Shown here in pieces: positions 15,756 through 24,399 of a stretch of 64,000 nt of DNA. How positions within the stretch are numbered: position 1 is the stretch's first letter; each line of letters opens with the position of its first letter. The notes beneath the pieces were generated by a model. The model was given only the letters and a program-made list of their open reading frames with translations. It was not told the DNA's origin and made no database searches. Where the stretch lies: positions 186,001-250,000 of the forward strand of contig JBBROM010000005.1 of NCBI GenBank assembly GCA_038229415.1. Reading direction: 5' to 3'. This DNA is from JANXUR01 sp038229415. GTDB lineage: Bacteria; Acidobacteriota; Terriglobia; Terriglobales; Acidobacteriaceae. The position numbers and the translations under genes were made by a program.

Positions 15756-16823
15756 ATGGATGCAGCCAGCACGCGAGGGGGACGATCTACAACGATTCCC
15801 GGCGTGGCTGCTTCCGGAGCTGCGCCTTCGGCGTTTCTGCGCGCTTTGCCGAAGGCAGAACTGCATCTTCATCTGGAAGGTTCGGTCGCTCCCGCGACCT
15901 TGGTGGAGTTGAGCGAACAGCATGGCGAGCCGATGACGTTAGGCGACGCCGTCCTGCTGTATCAATATGAAAATTTCCAAGGCTTCCTGATGGCCTTCAA
16001 GTCTGTAACGCAACTGCTGCGCAGTGGCCGTGACTATGAACTGGTCACCTATCGCCTGATGCAGGAGTTGCGGCGGCAGAACGTGCTCCATGCCGAGGTG
16101 TATGTCTCTGTCGGTGTGTGTCTGTGGAAGGACATGGACTTCGCCGCTGTCTTCGAGGGTCTGGAGCGTGGACGAGCTGCGGGCGAGCGCGACTTCGGGG
16201 TTTCGCTATTGTGGATCTTCGACGCGGTACGGCACTTTGGCGCGGAAGCGGCGCAAAGAGTAGTCGAGCTGGCCGTGCGCTACCGTACGCGCAATGTCGT
16301 CGGCATCGGCATTGGCGGTGATGAGGCGCGCGGGCCCGCGGAGTGGTTTGCGCCCAGTTATCGCTACGCGGCTGAGCATGGACTGCGGCTCACGGCGCAC
16401 GCCGGCGAAACGACTGGTCCGGAGTCAGTGTGGGGCGCCTTGAATCTGCGGGCTGAGCGCATTGGCCACGGCATCCAGGCGCGTCGCGACGTGGAGTTGA
16501 TGGACGTGTTGGCTGAGCGGCAGGTGCCCATAGAGATTTGCGTCAGCAGCAACCTGCAAACTGGAGCATCCGCGTCGCTCGACGAGCATCCGGTGCGCGA
16601 GTATTTTGAACGTGGACTGATGGTGACGCTGAACAGCGACGACCCGGCAATGTTCCACACCTCGCTGGAGCAGGAATATCAGCTGGTGCAGCAACACTTC
16701 GAATTTAGTAATGAGCAGATGCGCGAGTTGGCGCGGAACTCGTTTGAGGCGTCATTCCTTCCCTCCGAGCGCAAGCTCGACTTTCTGCGCGCGGTGGACG
16801 CGGTTGCGGTGGAACATGCCTAG
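15756..16823 (+). CDS. add: adenosine deaminase family protein
   Basis: 355 residues. The metal ligands H37 and H39 are in AELHLHLEGS, HAGET places His215 and the catalytic Glu218, RIGHGI follows, and NSDDPAMF holds the late Asp. The enzyme removes ammonia from adenosine or a related purine. In bacteria lacking classical menaquinone genes a similar protein deaminates aminodeoxyfutalosine, so the substrate is not certain. The start gives an N-terminal extension of about 30 residues of low complexity. It overlaps the next gene by 8 bp. Confidence 0.88.
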   Translation: MDAASTRGGRSTTIPGVAASGAAPSAFLRALPKAELHLHLEGSVAPATLVELSEQHGEPMTLGDAVLLYQYENFQGFLMAFKSVTQLLRSGRDYELVTYRLMQELRRQNVLHAEVYVSVGVCLWKDMDFAAVFEGLERGRAAGERDFGVSLLWIFDAVRHFGAEAAQRVVELAVRYRTRNVVGIGIGGDEARGPAEWFAPSYRYAAEHGLRLTAHAGETTGPESVWGALNLRAERIGHGIQARRDVELMDVLAERQVPIEICVSSNLQTGASASLDEHPVREYFERGLMVTLNSDDPAMFHTSLEQEYQLVQQHFEFSNEQMRELARNSFEASFLPSERKLDFLRAVDAVAVEHA

Positions 16824-18291
16824 GTTGCTTCAGGCAAGCTGCCTCGCGTGGATCATCATGCTTCTGCTGGGCACCGCGTTTGCGGCTCCTCCTGATCGCA
16901 ACGTTTACACAACCGCCACCAAAGCGCATCCGGCCATTGCCATCACCAACGTCAACCTGATTGATATGGCGACAGGAGCGATTCTGCCACGGCACACGGT
17001 GGTGATTCGCGATGGGCATATTGTCGGCATAGCGCGGGTGGGAGTGCTGAATCTGACGCGCAACCTGCGTGTGATCAACGCCAGCGGCAAGTACATGATC
17101 CCCGGCCTGTGGGATATGCACGTACACCTGACCGGAGTGGAACAGCGTAGTTGGACCGAAGATGTGATTCTGCCTCTGTACCTGGCCAACGGCGTGGTGG
17201 GCGTCCGCGATATGGGCGGCAATATCTCGACCATCGAGCGCTGGCGTCAGCGCGTAGAGAGTGGTGAGATTCCGGGGCCGCACATCATTACGCCGGGGCC
17301 GTTTCTGGATGCGCAGTCGGATAACCCGGCGAACACGATTGCCGTAAAAGACGCCGACTCCGGCCGAACTGCCGTAGACCAATTGCAGCAGCGGGGTGTG
17401 GATTTTATCAAGGTGCTGTCGCCGCCGCGCGAAGCGTACTTCGCGATTCTCGACGAGGCGAAAAAGAAGGGGCTCATGGTCGCTGGGCATGTGTCGGAAG
17501 GCGTTTCGGCTGGTGAAGCCTCGAACGCAGGGCAGGCGAGCATCGAGCATTTGACAGGCGTGATGCTGGCGGCGTCGTCGCGAGAGCAGGAATTGCAAGC
17601 AGCGCGCGCGAAGGCAATCGCCGCCAAGGACGGAGCTGCAATACAGAAGGTGCGGCAACAGACTTACGACAGCTTTAGTCTCGAAAAGTTGCGGGCGCTA
17701 CTGAAAGAGTTTCGTGCGAATGAGACTTGGCAGACGCCCACACTGATATGGACCATGACGATGACGGAGATGGATGCAAAGTCGGTGAAGGATGAGCGCC
17801 TGAAGCAGGTTCCGGCATGGGTGCGAGCGCAGTGGGATCCGGCGAAGGTATGGGAGCAGATGGGCGCGGACAAGCCAGAAGTGGCGCAGTTGAATCGCCT
17901 GATCGCGGCGCGCGACGAGGCGATTGTGAATGAGATGAGTGACGCAAAAGTGCCGCTACTAGCGGGCACGGACAGTCCCGATCCGTTCGTATTTCCGGGG
18001 TCGAGCCTGCATGAAGAGCTGGAGTTGCTGGTGAAGGCGGGGTTGAACCCGCTGCAAGCTCTTCAGGCGGCCACGAAAAATCCCACGGAATTTTTGCGCA
18101 AGACCGAGCGCGGGCGCGCGCTGTTTGCGCCGGGGCAGGCTGACCTGTTGTTGCTCGATGCAAACCCACTGGATGACATTCGGAACACGCGGAGGATATT
18201 TGCCGTAATTATGGACGGACGATACTATTCGCGGCGAGACTTGGATCTTATGCTGGCCAAGGCTGCTGACGCAGCGGCCAAGCAGAAGTAG
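16816..18291 (+). CDS. secreted metal-dependent amidohydrolase
   Basis: 491 residues. An N-terminal signal peptide (hydrophobic 7-23, TAFAAPP cleavage region) is followed by an amidohydrolase of the imidazolonepropionase/prolidase-like type: a small beta-sandwich, then PGLWDMHVHLTG with H102 and H104, a Lys in DFIKVLSPP, His residues in VAGHVSEG and SIEHLTG, and the late Asp in LLAGTDSPDP. All metal ligands are present. Substrate unknown; related enzymes cleave Xaa-Pro dipeptides or cyclic imides. The ATG at 16816 lies within the end of add, suggesting coupled translation. Confidence 0.87.
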   Translation: MPRLLQASCLAWIIMLLLGTAFAAPPDRNVYTTATKAHPAIAITNVNLIDMATGAILPRHTVVIRDGHIVGIARVGVLNLTRNLRVINASGKYMIPGLWDMHVHLTGVEQRSWTEDVILPLYLANGVVGVRDMGGNISTIERWRQRVESGEIPGPHIITPGPFLDAQSDNPANTIAVKDADSGRTAVDQLQQRGVDFIKVLSPPREAYFAILDEAKKKGLMVAGHVSEGVSAGEASNAGQASIEHLTGVMLAASSREQELQAARAKAIAAKDGAAIQKVRQQTYDSFSLEKLRALLKEFRANETWQTPTLIWTMTMTEMDAKSVKDERLKQVPAWVRAQWDPAKVWEQMGADKPEVAQLNRLIAARDEAIVNEMSDAKVPLLAGTDSPDPFVFPGSSLHEELELLVKAGLNPLQALQAATKNPTEFLRKTERGRALFAPGQADLLLLDANPLDDIRNTRRIFAVIMDGRYYSRRDLDLMLAKAADAAAKQK

Positions 18292-18295
18292 CGCG

Positions 18296-18700
18296 ATGGA
18301 AAGAAGACTTCATCTTTCGCAGCTGGCAGGAGCGTACGCGGTGAGTCAGATGGAGGCAGGTGCCCCGATGCCGTCGTGGGCTATCGAGGCGCTGGCCGGG
18401 CCGGGCTTTTGCTCCGTCACGCGCACGGAGCAGGAGCTGTCGGTGGTGGGTCCGGCCGAGTTGGTGCCGCCAGAGACGCTGGCCATGCGCGACTGGGCCT
18501 GCTTCTGGCTGCATGGCCCGTTCGACTTTGACGAGACCGGGATACTGGCGGCGCTTTTGAATCCGCTGGCGAAAGCAGGCGTTGGTATATTCGCTGTCTC
18601 CACCTATGACACGGATTACATTCTGGTGAAGCAGGCAAATACCGAGTTGGCGATTCGGGTATGGCGCGACGCCGGGCATGGCATTGACGGCGCTCACTAA
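18296..18700 (+). CDS. ACT domain protein (CASTOR-type)
   Basis: 134 residues. Two ACT-like halves: the second reads WACFWLHGPFDFDETGILAAL near 62-82, then GVGIFAVSTYDTDYILVK, typical of stand-alone ACT proteins of the CASTOR/COG3603 kind, which bind amino acids. No catalytic domain is attached. It starts 4 bp after the amidohydrolase stop, so it is likely in the add-amidohydrolase transcript. Ligand and partner are unknown. Confidence 0.82.
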   Translation: MERRLHLSQLAGAYAVSQMEAGAPMPSWAIEALAGPGFCSVTRTEQELSVVGPAELVPPETLAMRDWACFWLHGPFDFDETGILAALLNPLAKAGVGIFAVSTYDTDYILVKQANTELAIRVWRDAGHGIDGAH

Positions 18701-18822
18701 CCTACCCGCCTGCCTATGAAAGTACACTTCCACGTGACTCTGCACCGTTTAACCCGGTAAAGCCGCCAATCGCTGTGGAGCGCCTTCTCGCGGCCATTTC
18801 TGCTGTGTTCTACTAAAAGTTC

Positions 18823-19926
18823 ATGCCTACTGAAGTAAATAACGCGCCAGCGGCACAGCTGATTGAATTGGTACCCGCCGCGGAGAATATGCCCGCCACG
18901 GTGCGCATCGGCCACGTGCCGCCGCTGCGACGCAAGTCGGCGCGCGGCCGCTTCGCTAAAATCCGTCGCGACTTGCGTTCTTATGCTGCCGTAGGCTGGG
19001 CTCTGGCGTCGCAGGATCATCCGTTTCTTGCGCACATCATTCCCATGCGGCGCTGCAATCTGGCCTGCACTTACTGCAATGAGTTCGACGATGTATCCAA
19101 GCCCGTGCCGATTGAAGAAGTAATCGCGCGGCTCGATAAGCTGGCGGATCTGGGCACTTCGATTGTCACTATCAGCGGCGGTGAGCCGCTGCTGCATCCA
19201 CAACTTGATGAGGTGATTGCACACATCCGTAAGCGCGGCATGATCGCAGGCATGATTACCAATGGCTACCTGCTAGTGCGCGACCGCATCGAGCGGCTCA
19301 ACGCGGCGGGGCTGGAGTTCCTGCAGATCAGTATTGACAACATTACGCCGGATGATGTCTCCAAGAAGAGCCTGAAAGTGCTGGACCGCAAGCTGGAACT
19401 GCTGGCTGAGTTCGCGTTGTTCCACGTAAATATCAACTCGGTGGTGGGCGGCGGCATGCGCAGTCCGCAGGATGCGCTGGTCATCGGCAAGCGCGCCGTG
19501 GAACTCGGCTTCAGTTCGACCGTGGGCATTATCCACGACGGCGATGGCCAAGTGCAGGCGCTGAGCGGCGAAGAGCGCGAGGTGTATCACGCCATGAAGC
19601 GCCTCGAAAAAAGCGGCTTCACCCGCATCAATAATTTTCAGGACAACATCGCACTCGGCCAGCGCAATGAGTGGCGCTGCCGCGCGGGCGCTCGTTATTT
19701 GTATGTGGATGAGTTCGGGCTGGTGCATTACTGTTCGCAGCAGCGTGGGTATCCCGCGAAGCCGTTGGCGGAATACACGACATCGGATGTACGCCGCGAG
19801 CATCGCACCGAAAAGCCCTGCGCGCCTTATTGCACAGTGAGTTGTGTGCATCAGACGTCGGCGATTGATCGCTGGCGCACCCCGCAGCAAAAAGGGACGG
19901 ACCCGGGGCTGGTGCAACTGCACTAA
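18823..19926 (+). CDS. radical SAM protein with C-terminal cysteine cluster
   Basis: 367 residues. The [4Fe-4S] motif is C78-x3-C82-x2-C85 (RRCNLACTYCNEF), the SAM-binding ISGGEPLLHP follows near 110. The C-terminal part has six further cysteines (WRCRAG, HYCSQQ, EKPCAPYCTVSCVH), like a SPASM/twitch auxiliary cluster domain. Such enzymes often modify peptides or act in cofactor synthesis, but no peptide precursor or partner is seen next to it. The first 60 residues are an extra, basic N-terminal region. Substrate unknown. Confidence 0.85.
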   Translation: MPTEVNNAPAAQLIELVPAAENMPATVRIGHVPPLRRKSARGRFAKIRRDLRSYAAVGWALASQDHPFLAHIIPMRRCNLACTYCNEFDDVSKPVPIEEVIARLDKLADLGTSIVTISGGEPLLHPQLDEVIAHIRKRGMIAGMITNGYLLVRDRIERLNAAGLEFLQISIDNITPDDVSKKSLKVLDRKLELLAEFALFHVNINSVVGGGMRSPQDALVIGKRAVELGFSSTVGIIHDGDGQVQALSGEEREVYHAMKRLEKSGFTRINNFQDNIALGQRNEWRCRAGARYLYVDEFGLVHYCSQQRGYPAKPLAEYTTSDVRREHRTEKPCAPYCTVSCVHQTSAIDRWRTPQQKGTDPGLVQLH

Positions 19927-19963
19927 AGTTGCGAGTTCTCAGTTTCCGGTTGCCAGTTAAAGC

Positions 19964-19991
19964 GAAACGCCTGCCTTGCGGCAGGCGTTTC
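19964..19991. terminator. bidirectional terminator, radical SAM / YIP1
   Basis: Perfect 12-bp stem (gaaacgcctgcc / ggcaggcgtttc) with a 4-base loop between two convergent genes. Confidence 0.85.
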
Positions 19992-20015
19992 TTGCTTTGC
20001 GGTCAGCTTGTTGGA

Positions 20016-20780
20016 CTAGCCGAGCAGGGCAAGCGATGAAGTGAATAGCACCCACACCAAGAACACGCCGAACACACCGATGTATGCTGCCTTGGGCTTG
20101 ACGTTACAGACGCAACTGATGCCAATGGCGATCAGCACGATTGACCACAGGCTGAACACGTCGAGCGCGCTGCCGATTGCAAAAAGCATCTTGTTGCCCG
20201 CCGGATCGAGCAGGTAGCCAAGGTTGGTGGCGATCGGATTGTTAATATTAAAGCCGTCGGCCTGCACCACGCCCAGCATAATCATGAGGCCAGCCAGCAG
20301 AAACTTGAGGCCACCAGCCAAACTGGCGTACATGGAGACCGCCCACATATGCTTGAACTTCAAGGTGGCGTTCGCCATGATCTTGAAATAGGCAAACAGC
20401 AGGGCCGCGAAGATCAGGTTGAACAGCAGGAGCAAAAGCGTGAAGCAATAAGAGATCACGCGTGTGATGCTGGCCTGCATGTCGAGGGCCTTCTCCCGCT
20501 GGTCAGCAGGAAGCTTCTCCATGCGCTCTTGCGCCTTGGGTGAGAGGGCGATCTGGTTGTCCACGGCGCGGCGAAAGGTGATCTTGGAGTCCACCGACCA
20601 CGCGTAGAACACGCTGATTAAAATCATCACCACCACAGGTCCCCACCACCAGGCATTGCGACGAATGTCGGTGAAAGTTTTGCTGGGCGCGATAAAGGTG
20701 TCAATAATCCGCGCCGGCTCGGAGAGTCCAGGGGTTGGATCAGGTGTGGGTGGTGGCGGAACGAGTGCGTCAGTGGCCAT
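20016..20780 (-). CDS. YIP1 family integral membrane protein
   Basis: 254 residues. A proline-rich cytoplasmic N-terminus precedes five predicted membrane spans: about 47-65, 110-135, 148-170, 195-220 and 228-250. The YIP1 hallmark IIDTFIAPSKTFTDIRRNAWWW is at about 24-45. Bacterial YIP1 proteins have no defined function. The AGGAGG a few bases before the ATG at 20780 fixes the start. It is transcribed alone on the minus strand. Confidence 0.85.
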   Translation of the reverse strand: MATDALVPPPPTPDPTPGLSEPARIIDTFIAPSKTFTDIRRNAWWWGPVVVMILISVFYAWSVDSKITFRRAVDNQIALSPKAQERMEKLPADQREKALDMQASITRVISYCFTLLLLLFNLIFAALLFAYFKIMANATLKFKHMWAVSMYASLAGGLKFLLAGLMIMLGVVQADGFNINNPIATNLGYLLDPAGNKMLFAIGSALDVFSLWSIVLIAIGISCVCNVKPKAAYIGVFGVFLVWVLFTSSLALLG

Positions 20781-20998
20781 GAAGTCCTCCTGAGGATTCG
20801 CGGCGATTTTAGCGCATAGGCGGGCGTTGGGTAAACCACAAAAACGCAGCAGATGCTGGAGGCTCCTGGCGAAGGGGGGTGTTTGGCGTAGTAGGGGTCC
20901 TTCGACTGCGTGAACGGAACCGCTCCGGGCTTAGCTACTCCGCTCAGGATGACACGATTATGGTTATGAAAATCGCTGCGGGATTCGACTCAACACTC

Positions 20999-21814
20999 TC
21001 AGAATGACACGGTGGATGTGGCCATTTCAGGCGTAGCGGCCAGCAGGGTACGGGTGTATTCGTGCTGGGGACGCTCGCAAACCTGCTCCGCATCGCCGAT
21101 TTCGACGATTTTGCCGTCCTGCATCACGGCGATGCGGGTGGCCAGGTAGCGCACTAGCGGCATTGAGTGCGAGATAAACAGCAAAGTCAGTCCGAACTCG
21201 CGCTGCAGGCGGGCCAGCAGATTCACGATCTGCGCGCCCACGCTTACGTCGAGTGCGGAGACAGGCTCGTCGGCCACGATGAACTTGGGCCGCAGCGCCA
21301 GGGCGCGGGCGATGCCAATGCGCTGCCGCTGGCCTCCGCTGAACTCGTGCGGATAACGTGGCAGGGCAGAGGCGTCGAGGCCGACGGCCTTCAGGAGTTC
21401 CCCAGCGCGCTGACTGCGAGCGCTGGAAGAGTGCAGTTCGGGCTCGGCCCCGGAATGCGTTTCTCGATGAATGACAAATGGTTCGGTCAGAACCTCGGCA
21501 ATCGTCATGCGCGGATTGAGCGAGGCGAAGGGATCCTGAAAGATGATCTGCATCTCGCGGCGTAGTTGCCGCAGCTCGGCGGGCTTGGCGGCTAAAACGT
21601 CTTGCCCCTCGAAGCGCAAGCTGCCCGAAGTCGGCTCAATCAGCCGCAGCATCATGCGGCCCAGCGTGCTCTTGCCGCACCCGGATTCGCCCACCAGGCC
21701 TAACGTTTCGCCCGGCGCGATGCTGAGCGAGACGCCGTCCACGGCTTTGGCTGCGGCGTAGATCTTGGTGAGTCCAGCAGCCTCGATTAAGGGAGTTGTG
21801 AGCGGAGTTGGCAC
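20999..21814 (-). CDS. peptide/nickel-type ABC transporter ATP-binding protein (OppF/DppF-like)
   Basis: 271 residues from a GTG. Walker A GESGCGKST is at 42-50, the Q-loop reads IIFQDPFASLNPRMT, the signature FSGGQRQRIGIARAL, Walker B FIVADEPVSALD and the switch His in ISHSM. These variants mark the OppF/DppF subfamily that powers oligopeptide importers. The frame stays open upstream to 22204, but that part overlaps the rpe promoter and start on the other strand and has no family similarity, so it is left out. No permease or binding-protein gene is nearby, which is unusual for this family. Confidence 0.85.
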   Translation of the reverse strand: MPTPLTTPLIEAAGLTKIYAAAKAVDGVSLSIAPGETLGLVGESGCGKSTLGRMMLRLIEPTSGSLRFEGQDVLAAKPAELRQLRREMQIIFQDPFASLNPRMTIAEVLTEPFVIHRETHSGAEPELHSSSARSQRAGELLKAVGLDASALPRYPHEFSGGQRQRIGIARALALRPKFIVADEPVSALDVSVGAQIVNLLARLQREFGLTLLFISHSMPLVRYLATRIAVMQDGKIVEIGDAEQVCERPQHEYTRTLLAATPEMATSTVSF

Positions 21815-21853
21815 GCATTGATAGTCGCAGGGAAGGAAGGCGGTTTCAAGTTT

Positions 21854-21932
21854 GGTGTCCCGGGTCGGGACAACGCGAGGTCTCTCCACGCGCTTGGTCG
21901 CTGCGCTCCCCGCGCTCCGGTCGGGACGACAC
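21854..21932 (+). repeat. family A palindromic repeat, degenerate copy
   Basis: Between the ATPase and rpe genes. The left arm is reduced to gaggtctctccac; the right arm gctccggtcgggacgacac is nearly intact. A second partial right arm (gggtcgggacaac) lies at its left end. Confidence 0.55.
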
Positions 21933-22037
21933 ATCCTAGGGCAGCGCCCTGCGTGGTAAAATTTAATATCTTCTGCCCCCGGATTTTGCGCTGATTCTGT
22001 GCCCCGGGTGCGTCTGAAAGCGACTTCCTTGGCTTCC

Positions 22038-22712
22038 ATGGTTGAACTAGCCCCCTCCATCCTGGCGTCTGACTTTGCCAACCTCGCAGCCGAGGTGCAT
22101 GCTGCGCTGGCGGGAGGGGGTACGGTCGTCCACGTGGACGTGATGGACGGGCATTTTGTGCCCAACATCAGCATTGGCGTGCCGGTGGTCAAGTCGTTGC
22201 GCAAGGTGACCGACGCGGTACTGGACTGCCACCTGATGATCGAGCATCCAGACAGGTATATTCCAGACTTTGCCGAGGCGGGCGCGGACTGGATTTCAGT
22301 GCATCAGGAAGTTTGCCCTCACTTGGATCGCAGCCTTCAGTTGATTCATAGCTTCGGAAAAAAAGCGGGAGTAGTATTGAACCCGGCAACGCCCGTCGAA
22401 TCGCTGAGCGAAGTGCTGGATGTGCTTGATTATGTGCTGGTTATGAGCGTGAACCCAGGCTTCGGCGGGCAAAAATTCATCCCCAACGCGCTGCGGAAAA
22501 TTCGCCATCTGGCGGAGATTCGTGCGGCCCGGGGACTGAGTTTCCGCATCGAAGTAGATGGCGGAGTCGCTCTCGATACCGTGCAGGATGTGGTAAAGGC
22601 TGGTGCGGAAATTTTGGTCGCAGGCAGTGCGGTGTTTGGCCCCGGCGGGGCTGAGGCAAATGCGCGCAAGTTGCTTGAGGCAGCGCGGCAGGCAAGTCTG
22701 CGGACGGCCTAG
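22038..22712 (+). CDS. rpe: ribulose-phosphate 3-epimerase
   Basis: 224-residue TIM barrel. MVELAPSILASDFANL holds the first substrate loop; HVDVMDGHFVPNISIG carries metal-binding His and Asp, DCHLMIEHPD the next His, and IEVDGGV the late Asp; MSVNPGFGGQKFI is the phosphate loop. It interconverts ribulose-5-phosphate and xylulose-5-phosphate in the pentose phosphate route. The ATG at 22038 is chosen over one 13 codons upstream because the family begins two residues before the first strand. Confidence 0.95.
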   Translation: MVELAPSILASDFANLAAEVHAALAGGGTVVHVDVMDGHFVPNISIGVPVVKSLRKVTDAVLDCHLMIEHPDRYIPDFAEAGADWISVHQEVCPHLDRSLQLIHSFGKKAGVVLNPATPVESLSEVLDVLDYVLVMSVNPGFGGQKFIPNALRKIRHLAEIRAARGLSFRIEVDGGVALDTVQDVVKAGAEILVAGSAVFGPGGAEANARKLLEAARQASLRTA

Positions 22713-22747
22713 TTTTTCGGTAACTCTTTCGTTTCTGAGGCGTAACC

Positions 22748-24241
22748 ATGTCAACTGTGAAACAGATTTGCCGCGTTGGATTGACCGCTGTGGCTGGCGT
22801 CGCGTTGCTGCTAGCGGCGGGCTGTACCAACAAGAAAGTCGTTAATCCGCTGGCCAACGTGACCAGCAAGCAGCCGGACAAGGTGTTGTTTGACCGTGCC
22901 GAGGATGCGCTGAAGCACAACCGGTTCGATACGGCCCGCATCGCCTTGCAGACGCTGATCAACACCTATCCCGACTCCGAGTTTATTGCCCGCTCCAAGC
23001 TGGCGGTGGGGGACTCCTGGTATGCCGAGGGCGGCACCACGGCGCTGCAGCAGGCGGAAGTCGAGTACAACGACTTCAAGACCTTCTTCCCGAATCTGCC
23101 GGAAGCCGCGGAAGCGCAGATGAAGATCGCCAACATCCACTATCAGCAGATGGAAAAGCCGGACCGCGATTTTACCCACGCGGTACGGGCCGAGGATGAA
23201 TACCGGCAGATGATCTTGCAGTATCCCGACAGCAAGCTGTTGCCCGAGGCCAGGGGCAAGTTGATGGAAGTGCAGGAAGTGCTGGCCGACCGCGAGTACC
23301 GCATTGGGCGTTTCTACAATCTGCGGCAGTCGTATCCGGCGGCCATTGCGCGGTTGAAGACGTTGGTGGATCGTTATCCGCTGTATAGCGGGGCCGACGA
23401 GGCGCTGTGGTTGCTGGGCCAGTCGTATGAAGGGCAGATTGAGAATATTCGCAAGGCGAACCTGCCAGAAGCCTCCAAGGGCAGGCTGATCGCGGAATTT
23501 ACCAAGTCGGCTTCCGCCGCGTATGAGCAGATTCTCACCCGTTACCCGATGATGAATCGTGCCGGGGATGCGGCGGCGCGGCTGTCGGCCTTCCATCGTC
23601 CCGCCCCCAAGGCCACGCCGCAGATGATTGCGCAGAACACGAAGGAGATGGAAAGCCGGGGCGACCCGGGGCGGCTCAGCCCGATACTGGATAATTTCAA
23701 CCGCCATCCCAATACGGCGCGTGCCACGAAGATGGGCGACCCCACGCTGGTGGATCCGCCAACGGTGACCGCAACTGACATTGTGAAGCACGCGAATGAA
23801 GCGCTATTAGGCGCTGGCGATGGCAAAGTTTCGGTGGAAACAGTGAAAGGCCCGGTCTCGCTGGAGAATCAGCAGGCACCGCGTTCGGATTCGCCCCAGC
23901 CCGCTGCACCGGGCACGGTTCCGGCACCTGTGCCTGACGCAGGTACGAGCGTACCCGCACCTACGAGTGAACAGACAGGCATTCAGGATTTGAATATTGG
24001 CGCGGCGGCAACGCCGGATCCGGCGACGCCCACTGGAACTTCTTCTTCGGCTACTACGAACGGGACGGTGCCGTTGCCTCCGCCGCAACAGGTGAATGAG
24101 GTGCAGCAACAGAGCACCACGGGTGCGGAGGCTGCCAACGCAGCTGCCAAGGCCGCGACCGCTGGTTCAACCCCCGTGGCGACGGAAGACCCCACCGCAT
24201 CTTCTTCTAAAAAGAAAAAGAAGCGCAAGTTTCCGTTCTAG
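22748..24241 (+). CDS. bamD: outer-membrane assembly lipoprotein BamD with long C-terminal tail
   Basis: 497 residues. A lipoprotein signal ends in LLAAGC with Cys26 as the lipidated residue. Residues about 45-260 form the tetratricopeptide-like repeats of BamD (FDRAEDALKHNRFDTARIA, then TYPDSEFIARSKLAVGDSWY). BamD links BamA to the rest of the machine that inserts beta-barrel proteins. It is about twice the usual 240-280 residues: the extra half (about 290-497) is Pro/Ala/Thr/Ser-rich and ends in the basic run KKKKKRKFPF. The tail looks disordered; its role is unknown. It starts 35 bp after rpe. Confidence 0.86.
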   Translation: MSTVKQICRVGLTAVAGVALLLAAGCTNKKVVNPLANVTSKQPDKVLFDRAEDALKHNRFDTARIALQTLINTYPDSEFIARSKLAVGDSWYAEGGTTALQQAEVEYNDFKTFFPNLPEAAEAQMKIANIHYQQMEKPDRDFTHAVRAEDEYRQMILQYPDSKLLPEARGKLMEVQEVLADREYRIGRFYNLRQSYPAAIARLKTLVDRYPLYSGADEALWLLGQSYEGQIENIRKANLPEASKGRLIAEFTKSASAAYEQILTRYPMMNRAGDAAARLSAFHRPAPKATPQMIAQNTKEMESRGDPGRLSPILDNFNRHPNTARATKMGDPTLVDPPTVTATDIVKHANEALLGAGDGKVSVETVKGPVSLENQQAPRSDSPQPAAPGTVPAPVPDAGTSVPAPTSEQTGIQDLNIGAAATPDPATPTGTSSSATTNGTVPLPPPQQVNEVQQQSTTGAEAANAAAKAATAGSTPVATEDPTASSSKKKKKRKFPF

Positions 24242-24297
24242 TACTTCGGTAGCGGTTTCGCCGCACGTGGCGGGGCGTTTGAGAATTTGAGGAACAG

Positions 24298-24345
24298 AGC
24301 GGCTCATGGTCGGCGGTTTCGCGACGACCCGAGCCGCTTTTTCTT
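24298..24345 (+). terminator. terminator after bamD
   Basis: agcggctc (24298-24305) pairs with gagccgct (24331-24338), followed by a T-rich run (tttttcttt). The 25-base loop contains a smaller stem. Confidence 0.75.
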
Positions 24346-24399
24346 TGTGTAAACTGCGAAGGGTTCCCGCTGAGTGTTTTTGCAGACGAGTTGAGACGC

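Noticed and set aside
20890..20955. Possible further copy of the family A repeat (ctccgctcaggatgacacg)
   Set aside because: Only the last ten or so bases match; the other arm is absent, so it may be chance.
21815..22204. N-terminal extension of the OppF-like protein
   Set aside because: It is open by chance in GC-rich DNA, overlaps the start of rpe on the opposite strand and adds 130 residues without similarity to ABC ATPases.
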